Shown: piece by piece, positions 1-8,573 of the stretch
Position numbering within the stretch: the stretch's first letter is position 1
How the letters are laid out: each line of letters opens with the position of its first letter
Origin: Chryseobacterium indologenes
Lineage (GTDB): Bacteria; Bacteroidota; Bacteroidia; Flavobacteriales; Weeksellaceae
Length of the DNA stretch: 64,000 nt
Direction: 5' to 3'
NCBI RefSeq assembly: GCF_001295265.1
Contig: NZ_LJOD01000006.1
Coordinates: forward strand, 1-64,000
The notes under the pieces: generated by a model
Databases searched by the model: none
Told to the model about the DNA's origin: nothing
The model's input: the letters and a program-made list of their open reading frames with translations, nothing else
Position numbers and translations under genes: made by a program

Positions 1-652
1 AAGGATTTTACAGCATTTTTTCAAGGTGGAAAGTTAAATTTTGGTGGAGATTTTGGAAATTATAACTTAGTTAGGGTTTATAATAATGTGCCAGAGATCA
101 GGCAGTCATATCATAACTTCAATCCGTATATACCAGACAATACTCCGGATTGATATGGTCCGGGAGGAAAAGTGAATTGGTTTATTGGAGCTACAGGAAC
201 TGGAGTTGATACTTTTGCACAGAGATTTTATATTGGCACTGCTAGAAGCACTGCTCCGGTAAGATTTTTAGGACAGAACTATTATGGTAACGGAAGGACT
301 TTTATTAAAGCTGCACCCGTTGCAGAAGCAATTGGCAAGTTTTCTTTTGGGTTAGGTATGGCAATGGATGGAATTGGTGTATGGAATTATGCACAAAATC
401 GAACTTCACCAAATGCAGTACATCCGGCAAAAGCAGGATTAAATACAACAATGGGAGCAATAGGAGTTTGGGGTGGACCTCCCGGAGCGGTTTATTTCTA
501 TATCTTATTTTGGTATAGATGCTTTTTATCCTGGAGGATGGGATGGTGCTATGAATGATACAGCGAGAAGACAAGCCGAATTTGACACTATTTTCAAGGA
601 TTCAGGATTATCACATCAATACATTTTACCTTATGGTTCTCAAAAGTTTTAA
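1..652 (+). pseudogene. Decayed C-terminal end of an RHS-like polymorphic toxin, 5' end outside window
   Basis: Frame +1 is open from base 1, meets TGA at 151-153 and then carries on in the same frame with coherent protein (...NTPD, stop, YGPGGKVNWFIGA...). A TGG-to-TGA change would explain the stop. Around base 505 the sensible reading moves to frame +2 (GIDAFYPGGWDGAMND) and ends at TAA 650-652. The Gly-rich, weakly hydrophobic tail with FYPGGWDG resembles ends of RHS/YD-repeat proteins in Chryseobacterium (from memory), and a clearer RHS relic lies at 1339. A GTG at 172 could start a 128-residue piece, but that piece ends in the wrong frame. Seen: stop and frameshift. Inferred: RHS origin and loss of function. 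Confidence 0.6.
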
Positions 653-655
653 ATT

Positions 656-1075
656 ATGAAAAGAGCATATTATTATTTTTTTACGGAAATTTATAAATCC
701 GTAGAATATACATCTGATTTGCTTGGTGGGAAATTTTTAACCTCTTTTAAAGCAAGTATTGTTATGGTTGCATTAGAAACATGGTGGTTAATGTCACTTG
801 GAGCATACTATTCTATCCACACAAAGACTGCAATAGAGCTTTCCATTTCAATGCCTATTATTTATATTCCTTTAATAATTATCATTTTATTCAATTATCT
901 TACTATAGACTATAATAGTGCTTGGAAAAAATACAATAGTGATTTTGATAATTTACCTAAGAATAAAAACAGAATAGGAAGTTGGTTAGTTTTAGGCATA
1001 GTGATATTCATAATTTTAAATTTTATATATTCAATATATTTAATGAGCCAGATTGACTGGAGTCAATATAGATAG
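656..1075 (+). CDS. Small membrane protein, candidate immunity protein
   Basis: 139 residues, not recognised as a named family. Three hydrophobic segments (about 30-50, 64-83 and 109-130) make it an inner-membrane protein, with a charged Lys/Asn-rich stretch between the second and third. ATG lies 3 bases after the stop of the broken RHS-like tail, the usual place for the immunity gene of a polymorphic toxin. No catalytic motif is visible. An immunity role is inferred from position alone. The frame is intact although its presumed toxin partner is broken. Confidence 0.6.
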   Translation: MKRAYYYFFTEIYKSVEYTSDLLGGKFLTSFKASIVMVALETWWLMSLGAYYSIHTKTAIELSISMPIIYIPLIIIILFNYLTIDYNSAWKKYNSDFDNLPKNKNRIGSWLVLGIVIFIILNFIYSIYLMSQIDWSQYR

Positions 1076-1271
1076 CAGGTTTGCACTTCGCAATCGCACG
1101 ATTTTATCATATGGAAAATAAAGGAAAAACCTGCTGGTGAAGTCTTCTGACTCTGAACACTAAATAAATCACTGGGCTATATTGTAAAAGAAAGCCCGGT
1201 TTCTTATAAAAGTGTCTTTAAATTCTTATTATTTGGACATAATAAGTGCATCCCCGATCATATCAGAAAAT

Positions 1272-1303
1272 AATAGGCTGTTTCACTTTTGAAACAGCCT
1301 ATT
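1272..1303 (+). terminator. Hairpin, likely transcription terminator
   Basis: A perfect 12-13 bp stem (AATAGGCTGTTTC paired with GAAACAGCCTATT) around a 6-base loop, followed by TTGTTAT. It lies 200 bases after the small membrane protein gene and just before the second RHS relic. The rest of 1076-1338 holds no recognisable gene. Confidence 0.6.
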
Positions 1304-1338
1304 TTGTTATATATGACTACATCTGTCTGCAATTTTGA

Positions 1339-1785
1339 AATAATAAGTATATTTACAACTATACCAATCAGCTAGGAAATGTATGGTTGAGCTATCAGAA
1401 TAATGGCTCAGGGGCAGCCGTTCTTGAAGAAAATGTAATGAATAATCCGGTGATGATGTATGACCCGGATGGAAGAGTAAGTCAGGAATGGCTTAATGGG
1501 ATTTATAATATGTCACGATCAGGAAAAACTATCTATAGTCAGTTTTCCTCTTAAGGGATGTCAGCTTGGGATAAGATTTGGAAAAAATGCACAAGTGACA
1601 AAAGCTGGAGTAGTCGGTGGAATGGCAGGTGCAGTACCGGGAGCATGGGTTTTAGGTAAGGAGGGAGGCCTCATAGGTACCTTTGTAGGTCCTGATGAAG
1701 GTACTGTTGTGGGGCTACAATAGGTTGTGGTGTTGGTGTTTGGGGAGGTGATACAGTAAAAGGTGGGGCAGAGTATTTACTTTAA
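1339..1785 (+). pseudogene. RHS protein remnant, core junction plus Gly-rich tail, frameshifted
   Basis: Frame +1 from the stop at 1336 encodes YIYNYTNQLGNVWLSYQNNG, matching the conserved DHLGNVRLSY junction of Bacteroidota RHS proteins, then EENVMNNPVMMYDPDGR, and stops at 1552-1554. The sense then moves to frame +2 for a Gly-rich stretch (GVVGGMAGAVPGAWVLGKEGG...) and back to frame +1 near 1715 (ATIGCGVGVWGGDTVKGGAEYLL), ending at TAA 1783-1785. At least two frame changes and no start codon mean this is a relic. It probably represents a displaced or orphan toxin tip. The immunity-like gene at 1810 follows within 25 bases. Confidence 0.65.
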
Positions 1786-1809
1786 TTTAAAATAGGGATT
1801 TAGAAATTC

Positions 1810-2340
1810 ATGAACAAAATAGAAATAAAAGGGAGTAAAGCGAAATTAGTAATAATGTTTATAGGAGCACTAATATTTGTAATTGTAGGGGTATTTTTAA
1901 TAATTAATCCGGAGACTTTTTTTTCTGTAATATTTAAAAATATAATATTTATACGGGTTATAGGGATTGTATCAATAATATTTTTTGGGTTATGTTTTAT
2001 CTTTTTACTAAGAATGTTGTTAATGAAAGAAAATAATCTTATTCTTGACAAAAATGGAATTACTGATAACTCTAGTTATTCCAGCGTAGGAATGATTGAT
2101 TGGAAGGATATAACCTCTATAAAATCTATTGATGTTATGTCAACAAAATTTTTAATTATTAATTTAAAAGATCCTAATAAATACTTAATATCACAAAATA
2201 GTATTAAAAGAAAACTCTTAGAAAGAACTTTTAAAACTTATGGAACTCCTATTGCAATCTCTTCAAATGCATTGAAGTGTAGTTTTAAAGAACTTGAACA
2301 AACCATTTTGCAATTTTACAATAAATATAGGTATAATTAA
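1810..2340 (+). CDS. STM3941-like family membrane protein, candidate immunity protein
   Basis: 176 residues. Two N-terminal membrane segments (about 13-34 and 44-70) are followed by a soluble domain with beta-rich patterns (NLILDKNGITDNSS, then GMIDWKDITSIKSI). This layout, two helices then a PH-like soluble part containing IxWxDI, matches the STM3941 family, which I recall near RHS and other toxin genes in Bacteroidota. Family assignment is from pattern memory, not a search. It lies 24 bases after the second RHS relic, so it may be an immunity gene that outlived its toxin. Very AT-rich, like its neighbours. Confidence 0.6.
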   Translation: MNKIEIKGSKAKLVIMFIGALIFVIVGVFLIINPETFFSVIFKNIIFIRVIGIVSIIFFGLCFIFLLRMLLMKENNLILDKNGITDNSSYSSVGMIDWKDITSIKSIDVMSTKFLIINLKDPNKYLISQNSIKRKLLERTFKTYGTPIAISSNALKCSFKELEQTILQFYNKYRYN

Positions 2341-2858
2341 TATTTGTACAAAAATAGTAGTAATTTGGTGTTTCGTATTCATAAGTAATTATTCGTTTAA
2401 ATATTTGAATTTTATAAACTTAAATACATGAATTGCTGCTTTTGTTTGCAGATTTTACTTATCAAACCTGTTTAAACTTTTTAGCAGGACATAAGTCTGT
2501 TAAGTTCTTTTTAAGTTTAACTATAAACCGAAGGTTCAACGTAGCTGAAAGGCACAAAACCTATTTGCACGGATATTAGCTATGATAAAAGTTCTAAAAA
2601 GAATAAAAATCAAAGATTTTTAAATGCTCATATGAATTTCTATGGGGGTAAAGTATTTAAACTTAAAAAATCACTAAAGAGTTTAAAATAAAAATTTTGA
2701 GACCTTGCGGTTTAATAAAAAAGTTTAAACAGCTTTATTTTCATATCCCCATAATGAAACAAATAAGAGTTGATTATCAGATAAAGATCTGATTGAGGAT
2801 TATCCTCAATTTAAATAAAGTGTAATAAGTATTCCTGATGTAAAAAAACTCAAAACAA
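2341..2858. other. Intergenic region of 518 bases with an inverted-repeat segment
   Basis: No convincing gene on either strand. The region is strongly AT-rich. It contains the inverted-repeat-bounded segment listed separately and a phrase, GACCTTGCGGTTTAATAAA, of the kind I recall recurring between genes in Chryseobacterium and Flavobacterium. Confidence 0.5.
2468..2732. repeat. 265-base segment bounded by a perfect 15-bp inverted repeat
   Basis: CTGTTTAAACTTTTT at 2468-2482 is exactly mirrored by AAAAAGTTTAAACAG at 2718-2732. Nothing coding is visible between them. The ends could mark a MITE-like element, but I see no target-site duplication, and the AT-rich background makes a chance match more likely than usual. 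Confidence 0.4.
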
Positions 2859-3305
2859 ATGGAAACCATATTTGTTATTAGTAAAGAATATATTGAAAAA
2901 AATAATATCCTGTTAAAATTTTCTACCATTATCAATTTAATGAATGCAAACTTAATTGAAGATCAAGCCGATATCATTATTACAATGGAAGATGATGGAA
3001 ATTTTGAACAAATAGAAATTAATGGCTTAAATAAAGACTATTTTGAAGAAACCATTCAAAACGAGAATTTTAATAAAGGCTATGGATGCCTGTTAACTAT
3101 AGATTTTTATTCTGAACAAAAACTGATTATCTGTTTTTTAAAATTATTGTTTAAAGAACTACCGGACATTCTTATTTATAGTGAAATTGGTTCTGCTTTG
3201 AACTCTCCGTTTGTCTTTAATGAAAAGCATTTAAAAAACTTTTCAGGAACAGATAGCTATGCTCTTTTGAGTAATTCGCCTCAGGATTTAAGTAATCTGA
3301 TTTAA
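2859..3305 (+). CDS. Hypothetical protein, 148 residues
   Basis: Not recognised. A soluble acidic protein without signal peptide or membrane segments. The pattern is alternating beta strands and helices (ADIIITMEDDG, LLTIDFYSEQKLIICFLKLLFKELPDILIYSE). It stands alone, with over 500 bases upstream and 200 downstream, beside the decayed RHS region, so a stranded immunity gene is possible but unproven. The intact frame and the ATG at 2859 support a real gene. Confidence 0.55.
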   Translation: METIFVISKEYIEKNNILLKFSTIINLMNANLIEDQADIIITMEDDGNFEQIEINGLNKDYFEETIQNENFNKGYGCLLTIDFYSEQKLIICFLKLLFKELPDILIYSEIGSALNSPFVFNEKHLKNFSGTDSYALLSNSPQDLSNLI

Positions 3306-3512
3306 ACCATTCAAAATTAGTACATTTTATAGCCAGCCTTACTTTTTAAGTATATTTTTTGAGGGATTTAGGCATAATAAGAGAAGAGAGTTATTGAAAG
3401 ACAATTGTTTATAAGGATGAAGCCATATATAAGATTTCAGCATGCTTTTTATATCAAAACAAAATCCCCGGAAAAGCCCTTAAACAAAACAAAAAATCCA
3501 TAGTTTTGCGGC

Positions 3513-4091
3513 ATGAGAAAACTTTTCTATGCATGTTTATGCTTTCCTTTTTTTCTTTTCTCACAGACGGTGGCAAAGGTAGTTGGAATTTCAGATGGCG
3601 ATACCATCACGGTTTTATTAGACGGAAATATTCAGAAAAAACTTCGGCTGGCAGAAGTAGACTGTCCGGAAAATAAGCAGCCATTTGGGAAAAATGCCAG
3701 ACAGTTCACTTCAGATCAGGTTTTTACCAAAAAAATCACTTTCACAGAAACCAAAATGGACCGATATGGACGAAGCATAGCCAAGGTATATTACGACAAT
3801 GGAAAATACCTTTCCGCGGAAATTATTAAAGCAGGTTATGGATGGTGGTATCAAGCCTATTCCAAAGACAAATCGTTAGGGGAAATGCAGGATTCGGCAA
3901 AAGTCCGGAAGCTCGGGTTATGGCAGGATAAAAAAGCAATATCACCATGGGATTATCGTAAAAAGAGGCGTGAAGAGGCTCTTAAAAAACGTCTGCAAAA
4001 CCAAGCAGCAGGGCAGTCTGAAAAGAAGAGCACACAGCCATTGCCCGATCCTTCAAAACAAAATAAGAAGCCCGTTCAGGTCATTTCTTAG
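3513..4091 (+). CDS. Secreted thermonuclease-like (SNase) nuclease
   Basis: 192 residues. Residues 1-18 form a signal peptide ending FLFSQ. An SNase domain (about 20-145) follows, with the family landmarks: GISDGDTITV (Ca-binding Asp), RLAEVDCPE (catalytic Arg and acidic residue), and KMDRYGRSIAKVY (second catalytic Arg). Members cleave single- and double-stranded DNA or RNA to 3'-phosphates in the presence of calcium. After the domain comes a basic, low-complexity tail (KKRREEALKKRLQNQ, then Gln/Lys/Pro-rich). Monocistronic. Probably acts in the periplasm or outside the cell. Confidence 0.9.
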   Translation: MRKLFYACLCFPFFLFSQTVAKVVGISDGDTITVLLDGNIQKKLRLAEVDCPENKQPFGKNARQFTSDQVFTKKITFTETKMDRYGRSIAKVYYDNGKYLSAEIIKAGYGWWYQAYSKDKSLGEMQDSAKVRKLGLWQDKKAISPWDYRKKRREEALKKRLQNQAAGQSEKKSTQPLPDPSKQNKKPVQVIS

Positions 4092-4227
4092 TTGGCTGCT
4101 AATTCTTATCAATGGAGCTAAAAACTATTGAGCTAAAAATATCAGGTAAAACTTTCTACTTGGGACAATCTGCCATAAATATACTTAGCCCGCATGAATA
4201 ATTTTGTCTGATAAAACAATAATTTAA

Positions 4228-4252
4228 AAAGCATAGAACCTGTCTATGCTTT
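4228..4252 (-). terminator. Hairpin terminator downstream of the 4303-4719 gene
   Basis: A 10-bp stem, AAAGCATAGA/TCTATGCTTT, with a 5-base loop. On the minus strand it is followed by TTTAAATTATTG. It sits about 50 bases past the minus-strand stop at 4303 and could also stop readthrough from the plus strand. Confidence 0.55.
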
Positions 4253-4302
4253 ATCAGTAGATATAACCCAAAGTTAAGGGCTGAATTTTTAAAAATGAAA
4301 AT

Positions 4303-4719
4303 TTAGGATTTTGCTTTCAGGAGAGTCAATCCTGAAGAAAGAGGTTCTTTACCAAAAAGGCAGGAGAATATATTCTGAAACTCATGAATATACCTGCATT
4401 TAATTGAATTTCCATAAATCTTAAGCCCTTCAAGAAACTTCTTTGAGCTGAGATCAATATCGTATTTTATAAATGGTTCAGGTCTTTCATACCGGATTCT
4501 TCGTTCCGAACTGTAAGTACATGAAAATCCGAACTTTTCAAGCCATTCCTCCGTAATTTGAATAGGTTGAATAGAAGCTGCCGGTACAGAAAGGCTTTGA
4601 AAATTGTTTTCAATTTTTACAAAATACTCATGTCTGATATTCTGGAAAATTTCAGTAATGCTATAAATCTGATTTTTGTACTCAACTAAATTTTTAATTT
4701 TAAGATCTGCTACATTCAT
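4303..4719 (-). CDS. Conserved hypothetical protein of a Bacteroidota-specific family
   Basis: 138 residues, no signal peptide. The pattern is an N-terminal small beta domain (IKNLVEYKNQIYSITEIF), then ITEEWLEKFGF and a C-terminal YIHEFQNIF segment. I recall the combination of an LTEEWLLKFGF phrase with a C-terminal YVHQLQNLYFAL phrase as typical of a widespread, uncharacterised, sometimes phage-associated Bacteroidota family. No function is known to me. Monocistronic, transcribed away from the MFS gene, with the hairpin at 4228 as its likely terminator. Confidence 0.7.
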   Translation of the reverse strand: MNVADLKIKNLVEYKNQIYSITEIFQNIRHEYFVKIENNFQSLSVPAASIQPIQITEEWLEKFGFSCTYSSERRIRYERPEPFIKYDIDLSSKKFLEGLKIYGNSIKCRYIHEFQNIFSCLFGKEPLSSGLTLLKAKS

Positions 4720-4919
4720 GATATTCTGGATTTTAATGGTGGAAATTGGTAGTAAACCAGTGCAAATACTATGCCTTGCATTGGATTGAAATCCTGTATT
4801 TAGTGAATGTTTTGTTAATTTTTTTGCCTGATATTTAAGTATTTATTAAAATAAGCCCTCCTACTCGTGAACACGGCTGTTTCGGGGAAAATAAAGTGTG
4901 GTAGGGATGTGGTATCTTT

Positions 4920-6119
4920 TTATTTTACTTTCAGATACCTGTTGCCGTCTGCAAGCAGAAACGAAACCGCTGCAGCAAAAATAACAACACCTATGAAAAA
5001 ACTCCAGGAAAGTGAATGGAGAAGATACCCTGTTCCGCTTCCCAGAATGCTGGAGCCGAAATAATAAAAAAGCCAGTAAATAGAGGTAGCAGAAGATTTT
5101 CCTCGTTTTGCCCGCAGGGCAGTCATCTGGCTGGCCATAGTATGAGCAGCGAAAAAAGCCAGGGTGAAGATTCCTAACCCGAAAATAACAATATAAATAT
5201 TCTCAGACAGAAGCAGTACCGCCCCGGAGAGCATACAAACTATAGAACCCTTCAAAATAAGAGCAGCATCCAGCCGTTTCGAAAGCCTGCTCGTGATCAT
5301 CGTTCCGAAAACCCCGAAAATATACATTAAAAATATAAAGGCAATAACAAAATGATTCAGGTGAAACGGATCACCCTCCAGTCTGAAGCTCAGGTAATTG
5401 TATACGCTGACAAAAGCTCCCATCAGCAAAGCAGCAATAAAGTACAGACGAAGCATATACAGATCTGTAAGAAACCGTTTCATCTGTTTTACCTTTAGAG
5501 AATAATCCATTTTTTGAGGAATGAAAAATCTGGATTCAGGAAATAACTTCCAAAATACCAATCCCAGGATTAAACTTTCTATTCCGATAATGAGTACAGC
5601 ATTCCGCCATCCTAATTCTCCCGCTAAAATAGTCGCCAGTATCCTTCCGCTCATTCCTCCGATTGTATTTCCGCTGAGATACATGCTGATGGCAAGGGCT
5701 ACCGCAGAGGCGTGAACTTCTTCCGTAAGATAGGCTAGTGCAACAGAAGAAACTCCGGACACTACGAAACCTTTCAGAAACCCTGCTGCAATAAGAAAGC
5801 TGAGATCAGGAATCCAGGCAGAAACAATCGTAAGCAGGGCAGAGGAGATCAAGGAAAAAACCATCAGCCTTTTTCTGGAATAACTGTCTGCTTTAAAAGC
5901 AAAAAACAGCAGGCCTGCAGCCATTCCTATCGTAGAAGAAGAAACAAGAAGGGAACTGTCGCCGGCCGTGGTTTTGAAATATTCCGCAACCATTGGAAGC
6001 ATCGGCTGAAAAAGATAGAGCTGGGCAAATACAGAAAGACCCGAAAAGAAAATACAAAGTTTTATATACCGGAAACGCGAACTGCCTTTTTCTGCTTTTT
6101 CAGATGAATTCATGAGCAT
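4920..6119 (-). CDS. MFS transporter, 12-helix exporter type
   Basis: 399 residues with about twelve hydrophobic helices, beginning at residue 20 (LCIFFSGLSVFAQLYLFQP). The cytoplasmic loop after helix 2 (FKADSYSRKRLMVFS) resembles MFS motif A. Helix 1 reads FAQLYLFQPMLP, similar to YnfM/arabinose-efflux-type permeases (Q-lyxx-QPlLP). The substrate cannot be told from sequence; drug or sugar efflux is plausible. Start: ATG at 6119, with an alternative ATG two codons in (MNSSEK). It lies downstream of the response regulator on the same strand, but tandem hairpins at 6247-6298 separate the two, so they are probably not one operon. Confidence 0.85.
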   Translation of the reverse strand: MLMNSSEKAEKGSSRFRYIKLCIFFSGLSVFAQLYLFQPMLPMVAEYFKTTAGDSSLLVSSSTIGMAAGLLFFAFKADSYSRKRLMVFSLISSALLTIVSAWIPDLSFLIAAGFLKGFVVSGVSSVALAYLTEEVHASAVALAISMYLSGNTIGGMSGRILATILAGELGWRNAVLIIGIESLILGLVFWKLFPESRFFIPQKMDYSLKVKQMKRFLTDLYMLRLYFIAALLMGAFVSVYNYLSFRLEGDPFHLNHFVIAFIFLMYIFGVFGTMITSRLSKRLDAALILKGSIVCMLSGAVLLLSENIYIVIFGLGIFTLAFFAAHTMASQMTALRAKRGKSSATSIYWLFYYFGSSILGSGTGYLLHSLSWSFFIGVVIFAAAVSFLLADGNRYLKVK

Positions 6120-6246
6120 TTGTGTTATAAAAACACAGAATTTTTATGGTGAAATATGAATTCTGTAAAGTTCCTGATTTTTTTTTATATATAAAAATAG
6201 AGTATTCAGTAAGGCCTGTTATCAGAAAAAAAGAATACAAATGTCG

Positions 6247-6298
6247 CTGTATGGCCAGATAACAGAGACTGGCCATACAGTTACGATGCACAGCATCG
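6247..6298 (-). terminator. Tandem hairpins after the response regulator gene
   Basis: Two perfect stems in a row: 12 bp (6247-6258 with 6269-6280, CTGTATGGCCAG/CTGGCCATACAG) and 6 bp (CGATGC-ACA-GCATCG at 6284-6298 approximately). They start 6 bases past the minus-strand stop at 6304 and are followed on that strand by a T-rich tract, so they most likely terminate the regulator transcript. Confidence 0.6.
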
Positions 6299-6303
6299 CG
6301 GGA

Positions 6304-6915
6304 TTAATGCATCATTTCATGAACTTTAATCAGTTCTGCAATATTGGAAATATTAAGCTTTTTGAAAATTCTTTTTTTATAGGTACTTACCGTAGACATC
6401 TGAATATCCAGCTTATTGGAAATTTCAAGATTTCCATATCCGTCTGCCAGCAGTTTGAAAATTTCGTATTCCCTGGATGAAAGCTTTTCAACAGGGTTAC
6501 TTTTTTTATTCTGAATGATCAGGCCAATCAGCTCCGCTGGATAATAATATCCTTTTTCTATTACTGACCTTACTGCTTCACGGATCTCTTCTTCGCTGCT
6601 TTGTTTACTGAGATAGCCTTCAGCACCTTCTCTTATATACTGAATGGCAACATCTTTATCATATCCGGAAAATACAAGAATTTTAAGACTCTTTTGTATA
6701 CTCTTAAGCTCAGTAATCATCTTTTTGTACTGCGTTCCGGGCATATCAATGTCCAGCAGAAGCAAGTCATAATGACATGAGCCAAGTTGTTCCTTCACCT
6801 GTTCATAATTTTCTGCAAAATCAATGCTAAACTCGGGATAAGCAGACTCCAGTACCAAAGCAGTTCCGGCTCTCACTACATAATGATCATCAGCGATTAA
6901 AATTCTTTCATTCAT
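6304..6915 (-). CDS. NarL/FixJ-type response regulator (REC plus LuxR HTH)
   Basis: 203 residues. The receiver domain (1-120) has the acidic pair D9-D10, phosphoacceptor D55 in LLLLDIDMPG and a conserved Lys in GYLSKQSS. The C-terminal LuxR-type HTH (about 140-203) has SSREYEIFKLLADGYGNLEISNKL followed by the recognition helix region STVSTYKKRIFKKLNI. It would bind DNA as a phosphorylated dimer. No histidine kinase gene is adjacent, so it is an orphan in this window. The target could be the downstream MFS gene, but nothing in the sequence shows it. Confidence 0.93.
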   Translation of the reverse strand: MNERILIADDHYVVRAGTALVLESAYPEFSIDFAENYEQVKEQLGSCHYDLLLLDIDMPGTQYKKMITELKSIQKSLKILVFSGYDKDVAIQYIREGAEGYLSKQSSEEEIREAVRSVIEKGYYYPAELIGLIIQNKKSNPVEKLSSREYEIFKLLADGYGNLEISNKLDIQMSTVSTYKKRIFKKLNISNIAELIKVHEMMH

Positions 6916-7835
6916 ATAAAATTAGCTTTAATAAGAGTTATTTCAATATAATGCCTTTTCGGATATCCGGAGCTGAAACTAACAGGAGCAGTACCTCGGT
7001 AAGGATGAATTTCCGGCAGCTGGCTCTTCAGATATTTCCGTATAGGTGGTTATTATGGCAATTTTTTGCCTGGTTTTATAGGGTTTAAGACCTGATAGGT
7101 TATTTAAAATATGTTTTACGGTATTTTCAGGAGACATCCGGATAAATCCATACCTCTTCCAGACAAAAAAATTCGCTGTATTCAGCAAAAATTCGTTATC
7201 TGTAATATACCGTGTTGAAGTATGACGCTGTTTGTAAATATTTGAAAATAACATTACAAAAAACAATGTCCGGGCTCTTAAATACATAAATGATCTATGC
7301 TTTCCTGTATGATCAGTACAGAAATTGGTTAATAATAGTCATTATACAAGCCAAAGTTTTTTAAGTGTAGGAATTACTGAATGCATTTTTTTTCATTGAA
7401 TATTTCTATTTTGTGTGTTTTTAATTAAAGCGATTTAGTTAAACACGTAAAATTAATAAAAATATACATACTAACAGCCATAGTATAGTGAATTTTGACA
7501 TGAGTTTTATCTCCCTGAAAAGAGAGTAAATAATATAAATTTTTCGTAAGAAGACTTTTGTGGCTGATTTAATAAAGTAAGAACAGGTCTGAACTTTTCT
7601 TCTTTTTCAAAAATATGGAATGCTTTTAAAGCATAAATCGTGAAGGAGATAAACCCGGAAAATCATGTTTTTTAACGTATTAAATACTGCTGTGTCAAGC
7701 TTCAGACGGAAAATAGTATACTTTTTGTAATAAAACATTAGGAAAAAGACTTTTTTGAATGGTTTCCCAAAAGTTCACCACGTTCTTTTTTATTCTTATC
7801 TTTAATTTCATAGAGGAATTGTTTAACACGATAAA
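6916..7835. other. Long intergenic region, possible small ORF on minus strand
   Basis: 920 bases between two regulators. The only sizeable open frame is 6979-7287 on the minus strand (102 residues, MYLRARTLFFVMLFSNIYKQ...). It has no recognisable motif and a Cys-Ser end (PRYCSC), and I give it about one chance in five of being a gene. The rest (7300-7835) is AT-rich with no open frame or strong hairpin that I could find. It may hold control sequences for the flanking regulator genes. Confidence 0.4.
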
Positions 7836-8183
7836 ATGAAAAGAAGCGAAGAAATCACAAGCCGGTATTTTGCTTTTCTGGATAAACATATTCAGGAGGT
7901 TATGGATGGAATTGTTCCTGAATTTTTGGAACTAAATGAAATCGCAGGACAGCTTGCCGTTTCCCATACCCATCTTACCGATACCATAAAAAAAGAAAAA
8001 GGAAGCCATCCTTGCTACTTTTATGATGAAAAGATTATTGATGCAGCCAAAACCATGCTGTCTGGTTCTGATAAATCTATTGCTGAAATTGCGAGAATTC
8101 TTACTTATGATCCGTCTAACTTTTCCAAGTTCTTTAAAAAAATGACAGGCATCACGCCTGGAGACTTTAGAAAAAATAAATGA
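7836..8183 (+). CDS. Short AraC-type DNA-binding protein
   Basis: 115 residues, essentially a stand-alone AraC/XylS double HTH. HTH 1 is LNEIAGQLAVSHTHLTDTIKKEKG and HTH 2 is KSIAEIARILTYDPSNFSKFFKKMTG, followed by the signature ending TPGDFRKNK. The sensor domain of full-length AraC proteins (usually about 280 residues) is absent; only a 30-residue N-terminal helix precedes the HTH. The start at 7836 fits this compact form common in Bacteroidota. Target unknown; the next gene is 390 bases downstream. Confidence 0.88.
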   Translation: MKRSEEITSRYFAFLDKHIQEVMDGIVPEFLELNEIAGQLAVSHTHLTDTIKKEKGSHPCYFYDEKIIDAAKTMLSGSDKSIAEIARILTYDPSNFSKFFKKMTGITPGDFRKNK

Positions 8184-8573
8184 AAATTCAGCCGAAAACG
8201 GCATCAGCAGACATCTTTAAGCATGCCTGAATATTTAGAAAGGTAGAATTTTTCCGAGTTTTTCATCCTTCAGAGCAAAATAATATTGTATAAATGAGGT
8301 GATTGCAACAGGTGGTCATCTTTTTTGTCGTTTCTTTATTAATAGTCTTTTATGGTTGTCTTTTTTTTTGTTAATTTAGGTTTTTAAAAAACTAATCAAC
8401 CATTAAAACGTATAGTTAATTATTTAATAAAAATAAATTATTTGATTGTCAGATATTAAGCAGATTTTTTTTAAATGTTTATAAATTTAATGTAAATGCA
8501 GAATTTTAACAACCTTTATAATCATATATTTGTTTATTCAAACAACTAATACATAATATAAACAACATTAAGG
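8184..8573. other. Intergenic region carrying the promoter of the acyltransferase-tetR operon
   Basis: No gene visible in 390 bases. AT-rich throughout, with the promoter and inverted repeat near its right end listed separately. Confidence 0.6.
8525..8545 (+). promoter_or_regulatory. -7 promoter box overlapped by a candidate TetR operator
   Basis: TATATTTG at 8525-8532 matches the Bacteroidota TAnnTTTG -7 box, 40 bases before the ATG at 8574. Directly overlapping it is the inverted repeat TTGTTT-ATTC-AAACAA (8530-8545). A repressor bound there would block transcription start. The second gene of the operon is a TetR protein, so autoregulation is the simplest reading (inference). Confidence 0.5.

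Noticed and set aside
1496..1723. Independent 75-residue Gly-rich protein
   Set aside because: Its frame joins RHS-like sequence on both sides only through frame changes; better read as part of a relic.
4867..5064. 65-codon plus-strand frame over the end of the MFS gene
   Set aside because: Mostly antisense to a clear 12-helix transporter.
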